From positions 25,001 to 89,000 of the forward strand of contig NZ_CP133269.1 of NCBI RefSeq assembly GCF_030915525.1: a stretch of 64,000 nt of DNA. The letters run 5' to 3'. The stretch is from Neobacillus sp. PS2-9. GTDB taxonomy: Bacteria > Bacillota > Bacilli > Bacillales > Cytobacillaceae. Positions 60,960 to 64,000 of this stretch are shown one piece after another. Numbering within the stretch: position 1 is the stretch's first letter; every line of letters begins with the position of its first letter. A program made the translations under genes and the position numbers. The notes below the pieces were generated by a model that ran no database searches, was not told the origin of the DNA, and was given only the letters and a program-made list of their open reading frames with translations.

Positions 60960-62705
60960 ATGAAAAAATTATCAGTCATTTTTGTACTCTTATTTAGTAT
61001 CTTTTTCTTTAACCTGCCGCACTCAGAGGCTGCAAGTTCGCAATTACTTATTATCAACAAGAAAACAAACACCCTAGCATTTTACGATAATGGGAAGCTA
61101 GTAAAAACATTTAGGGTAGCTACAGGGAGGTCAAGAGATTTAACCCCTGAAGGTAAATTTAGGATTGTAACAAAGATTAAGAATCGTCCTTATTACAAGG
61201 GAGGAATTCCTGGAGGAGATCCACGTAACCCATTAGGTGATCGATGGATGGGGTTAGAAGCAAGAGGTACATATGGTACAACGTATGGTATCCATGGTAA
61301 CAATAATGAAAGCTCTATTGGAAAATATGTAAGCTCCGGCTGTGTACGAATGCATAATGAAGAAGTTCGTTGGCTGTATGAGCAAGTTCAACTTTATACA
61401 ACGGTCATTATCACTTATTCTAGCAGTAGCTTTGATGCGATTGCTAAAGCGAATGGGTATTCAGCAACAACAAATGGTTGGGTCTTGAATGGTGGGAAAT
61501 GGTACTACTATTTGAACGGAACAGCTAAAACCGGTTGGTTATCACAAGGCAGCACATGGTACTACTTTGACGGTTCTGGTGTCATGAAGACTGGCTGGGT
61601 ATTAACAAATGGAAAATGGTATTATCTTGATAAAAGTGGAGCTATGAAAACGGGTTGGGTATACACTGGTGGAAAGTGGTACTATCTAGATTCTTCAGGT
61701 GCGATGAAAACCGGTTGGTTGCAGGAAAAAAACAATAGGTACTATCTAAGTAATTCGGGGGCTATGGTTACTGGTTGGCTAAAAGATGGTGCTGTTTGGT
61801 ACTATTTACAGAATAGTGGTGCTATGAGAACTGGTTGGATGCTTGATAAAGGTAAATGGTATTACTTAGAAACAAGCGGAGCAATGAAAACAGGCTGGTT
61901 AGAAATAAATGGTAGTAAGTATTTCCTAAACAGTGACGGAGTTATGGGTATAGGCTGGAAGGAAATTGAAGGAAAATGGTACTATTTCAACACATCTGGT
62001 TCAATGGCGGCTAATACAGTAATTAACGGTTATAAACTTGGTGCTGATGGATCATGGATTCAAGTTGAGTATGTGGCATTAGGGGATTCCCTAGCAGCTG
62101 GAATGACTCCATTGGGAGAAGATAAAAAGCCGGTAAATGGAGTTGACCCAAATTGGGGATATCCGAACTATATTGCAGAGAAATTTGCAAAGACCTATCA
62201 ATTAATTGACTTCGTAAACTACGGAGTTTCTGGTTATAAAACAGATGATGTAATTGCAGATTTAGGTAAAGCAGAAGTTCAAAAGGAAATTAAAGAAGCA
62301 ACACACGTGACTATTGATATCGGTGCAAATGACTTGCTTCCAGTGATTCAAACCAAACCGGCAGATGCACCAGCAACAATAGCTACCATTGCCGCAAAGT
62401 TAAATGGTATTTTAAGCACTATTGACGCGTTGAATCCAAAAGTTAAGGTATATGTAATGGGCTATTACAATCCATTCCCATATGTAACTGATGTTCAACA
62501 AAAAGCACAATTTGAACAATTATTAACAGCAATGAATGGACAAATTCAGGCACAGGCTGTTAAGAATGGTGATACATTTGTGCCGACGGCTCAAGTGATT
62601 AATACCGCTAATTTCACGGAATACCTGCCAAACCCACAGAATATTCACCTAAGCGTAACAGGCTATCAAGTGGTAGCAGGCGAGTTCTGGAAGGTAATGC
62701 AGTAA
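60960..62705 (+). CDS. Secreted L,D-transpeptidase / cell-wall-binding repeat / SGNH hydrolase fusion
   Basis: 581 aa. Signal peptide 1-25 (cleavage near SEAAS). YkuD L,D-transpeptidase domain about 26-153, with His112 and catalytic Cys128 in SSGCVRMH. About nine 20-residue cell-wall-binding repeats of the type GW-x5-KWYYLD-x-SGAMKT follow (173 to about 355), plus a degenerate tenth. C-terminal SGNH/GDSL esterase domain about 370-581: Ser377 in ALGDSLAAG, block III GAND, block V His563 (NIHLS), without an obvious Asp three residues before it. It would attach to the wall, form 3-3 or protein crosslinks, and remove an ester such as O-acetyl. RBS GAGGAG. Confidence 0.9.
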   Translation: MKKLSVIFVLLFSIFFFNLPHSEAASSQLLIINKKTNTLAFYDNGKLVKTFRVATGRSRDLTPEGKFRIVTKIKNRPYYKGGIPGGDPRNPLGDRWMGLEARGTYGTTYGIHGNNNESSIGKYVSSGCVRMHNEEVRWLYEQVQLYTTVIITYSSSSFDAIAKANGYSATTNGWVLNGGKWYYYLNGTAKTGWLSQGSTWYYFDGSGVMKTGWVLTNGKWYYLDKSGAMKTGWVYTGGKWYYLDSSGAMKTGWLQEKNNRYYLSNSGAMVTGWLKDGAVWYYLQNSGAMRTGWMLDKGKWYYLETSGAMKTGWLEINGSKYFLNSDGVMGIGWKEIEGKWYYFNTSGSMAANTVINGYKLGADGSWIQVEYVALGDSLAAGMTPLGEDKKPVNGVDPNWGYPNYIAEKFAKTYQLIDFVNYGVSGYKTDDVIADLGKAEVQKEIKEATHVTIDIGANDLLPVIQTKPADAPATIATIAAKLNGILSTIDALNPKVKVYVMGYYNPFPYVTDVQQKAQFEQLLTAMNGQIQAQAVKNGDTFVPTAQVINTANFTEYLPNPQNIHLSVTGYQVVAGEFWKVMQ

Positions 62706-62725
62706 TCAGAGAGTAGGATAAAGGC

Positions 62726-62761
62726 AAAGGCACCTTTTAATGAAGGTGCCTTTATTTTTTT
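62726..62761 (+). terminator. Terminator after the transpeptidase-SGNH gene
   Basis: AAAGGCACCTT / AAGGTGCCTTT, perfect 11-bp stem with 6-nt loop, followed by TATTTTTTT. Confidence 0.9.
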
Positions 62762-62809
62762 GAGTTGGATTCTTTTTGCATTTAAGTAATATTTGTAACA
62801 ATACTCTAT

Positions 62810-62986
62810 TGTTTACAGATTTGTATACACGTGTACTTTTTGTAAACAAAATGTTTACAAATACGTTTACATGTTTACAAACCTGTTTACTTCCCAGTAA
62901 ATCAACATGTGTACAATCTTGTAATTCGTGTATACAAAAAAGTATACATGTCTACCAAAGTTTACATATTGTTTACTTCTTTACAC
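62810..62986. repeat. Phased octamer array (TGTTTACA/TGTATACA), candidate centromere/operator
   Basis: Octamers of the form TGTTTACA, its reverse complement TGTAAACA, or TGTATACA, with small variants, start at 62810, 62822, 62830, 62841, 62852, 62864, 62872, 62884, 62896 (weak), 62908, 62929, 62941, 62959, 62970 and 62979 (weak). Most intervals are 8-12 nt, with 18, 21 and 24 near two turns. The array ends about 110 nt before the ParM-like start. It resembles iteron arrays bound by adaptor/repressor proteins of actin- or tubulin-based segregation systems. Confidence 0.7.
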
Positions 62987-63097
62987 TTATATTTCTTTTC
63001 TGCCTGTGTCATTGAACAATCTATTAATCTCCTTTAGCCTTATAGAAAGTAACTAGATTTTGAGAATAAATCTATTAAATGAAAAGGAATGATGTGT

Positions 63098-64000
63098 ATG
63101 ACTAAGTCCAGAATCGCTGCAGTAGATGTGGGAAATGACTCCATTAAGGCCCTTTTCGGCGAGTTAGAGTATGAATTAAATATTCCAAACATTATAGCTA
63201 GAGACACAGAGGATCGCCCTGTCATTGGGATAGAAGAACTCGATAATAAAAACCCTTTAGATGGCATTCATATTAAGGTACACTCCCCTGCCCTAAAGGA
63301 GAATAATGCCATTTACCGTATCGGTCACCTTGCTACGAAAAGTAATAACGCCACTGAATTAGACCCTGGCAGCAGTAAATCTGAAGAAGATCAAACCCTT
63401 GTCATGTTGTTTGCTACTTTGGCATTGGATGCAGTGCAGGAAAGTCGCCCTTTTTCAAAAACAAAGAATGTCATTGATGCGAACTATACATTAGGAACCG
63501 GTCTCCCCCTTCGTGAGGTAAAGGAAGGGAAAGATGCGGGGTATCGCTCCAAGTTAATTGGTTCCGTTCACCAGATTGAGTTTCTTGTGACACCAAAATA
63601 CCAAGGACTAAAGGTGAATATAAAATTTGATGAGGTAAAGGTTTATCCAGAAGGATTTGCCGCCTATATTAACTTAGTAATGGATAATGGTGGAAAAATC
63701 ATTAATAAAGACTTACTCGATAAACGGATTTTAATCCAAGATATCGGCGGCTTATCCACTGATATCGCTGTGATTAAGAATCGAAATGTTGATGATGATA
63801 AAGCCCAGGGCTTTAACCTAGGAGTGTCTGAATCACTAGAAGCAATTCGTGAAGAGATTCGAACGAAGCATGGCGTTGAGCTCGACAGCCGCCGCGATGT
63901 CGTGGAAATTATCACGAAGAAAAATGACCGCAACCATATTATGGTGAAAGGAAGCCGGACAAGTGTGCATGACATTACAGATCGGATTTTGCTCGATTTA
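63098..64000 (+). CDS. ParM/StbA-family actin-like ATPase, 3' end beyond window
   Basis: 301 codons are open to the window edge. ATG 63098 follows AAAAGGA. The actin fold is shown by the phosphate-1 loop AAVDVGNDSIKA at 7-18 and phosphate-2 DIGGLSTDIAVI at 215-226; the region GFAAYINLVMDNGG and GFNLGVSESLEAI fit the ParM/Alp branch rather than MreB or FtsA. Such proteins form filaments that move plasmids or large DNA. Finding it on a chromosome next to an iteron array suggests a chromosomally carried segregation or structural system; the partner gene would lie outside the window. Confidence 0.88.
   Translation, partial: MTKSRIAAVDVGNDSIKALFGELEYELNIPNIIARDTEDRPVIGIEELDNKNPLDGIHIKVHSPALKENNAIYRIGHLATKSNNATELDPGSSKSEEDQTLVMLFATLALDAVQESRPFSKTKNVIDANYTLGTGLPLREVKEGKDAGYRSKLIGSVHQIEFLVTPKYQGLKVNIKFDEVKVYPEGFAAYINLVMDNGGKIINKDLLDKRILIQDIGGLSTDIAVIKNRNVDDDKAQGFNLGVSESLEAIREEIRTKHGVELDSRRDVVEIITKKNDRNHIMVKGSRTSVHDITDRILLDL

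Noticed and set aside
61480..62030. Tandem DNA repeat of about 60 bp
   Set aside because: It is the coding sequence of the 20-residue cell-wall-binding repeats, not a CRISPR or non-coding array.
62810..62986. Array considered as a CRISPR
   Set aside because: Units are 8 nt and palindromic with 1-16 nt between them; there are no 24-40 nt repeats or similar-length spacers and no cas gene nearby.

Overview
This window is the chromosomal replication-origin region of a low-GC, endospore-forming Bacillaceae bacterium. It runs from the edge of an rRNA operon (minus strand, left), across oriC at about 9.5-11.5 kb, to about 52 kb of the right-hand arm. Gene order matches Bacillus subtilis and B. cereus almost gene for gene: rrn-gyrA-gyrB-remB-recF-yaaA-dnaN-dnaA, oriC, then rpmH-rnpA-spoIIIJ-jag-mnmE-mnmG-rsmG-noc-parA-parB, yyaC/yyzM/yyaE/ychF, rpsF-ssb-rpsR, yybS-gdpP-rplI-dnaB, purA, a trnY-like tRNA cluster, walRKHIJ-htrC, yyzF-rlmH. 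Sporulation genes (spoIIIJ, yyaC, parA/soj) and Spo0A-type boxes in oriC fit a spore former. The genus cannot be fixed from the sequence alone; a Neobacillus-like Bacillus is my guess.

Layout. 1-1.66 kb: tRNA-Ile fragment and 16S rRNA with tandem promoters. 1.95-11.0 kb: replication and topology genes, minus strand. 9.5-9.65 and 11.2-11.5 kb: the two halves of a bipartite oriC, with DnaA boxes and a DnaA-trio/AT-rich unwinding element. 11.7-21.4 kb: ribosome, RNA processing, membrane insertion, tRNA modification and segregation genes, with an exact parS inside parB. 21.5-35.6 kb: mixed housekeeping. 35.7-36.5 kb: Lys-Glu-Asp-Phe tRNA cluster with two orphan tRNA 5' halves. 36.9-46.8 kb: cell-wall peptidase, the WalRK regulon core with a second exact parS inside walK, htrC, yyzF and rlmH. 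From 46.8 kb conservation of order breaks down: TRIC-type channel, DUF2294 protein, lutABC lactate oxidation, a beta-helix exoprotein, a GAF-GAF-PAS-GGDEF-EAL regulator with a ThDP enzyme, an unknown gene, rluF, an iron alcohol dehydrogenase, an L,D-transpeptidase/cell-wall-binding/SGNH fusion, and a ParM-like actin running off the right end.

The most interesting unexplained structures are: (1) seven copies, all in one orientation, of a 130-183 nt palindromic element whose arms covary; (2) a phased array of about 14 TGTNNACA-type octamers immediately upstream of the chromosomal ParM-like gene, resembling a centromere/operator; (3) two orphan 26-nt tRNA 5' halves, each followed by a structured 109-119 nt insert ending in the same 20-nt sequence, just before the intact tRNA-Lys and tRNA-Phe; (4) DnaA-box clusters outside oriC, before mnmE and rlmH; and (5) the transpeptidase-SGNH fusion.
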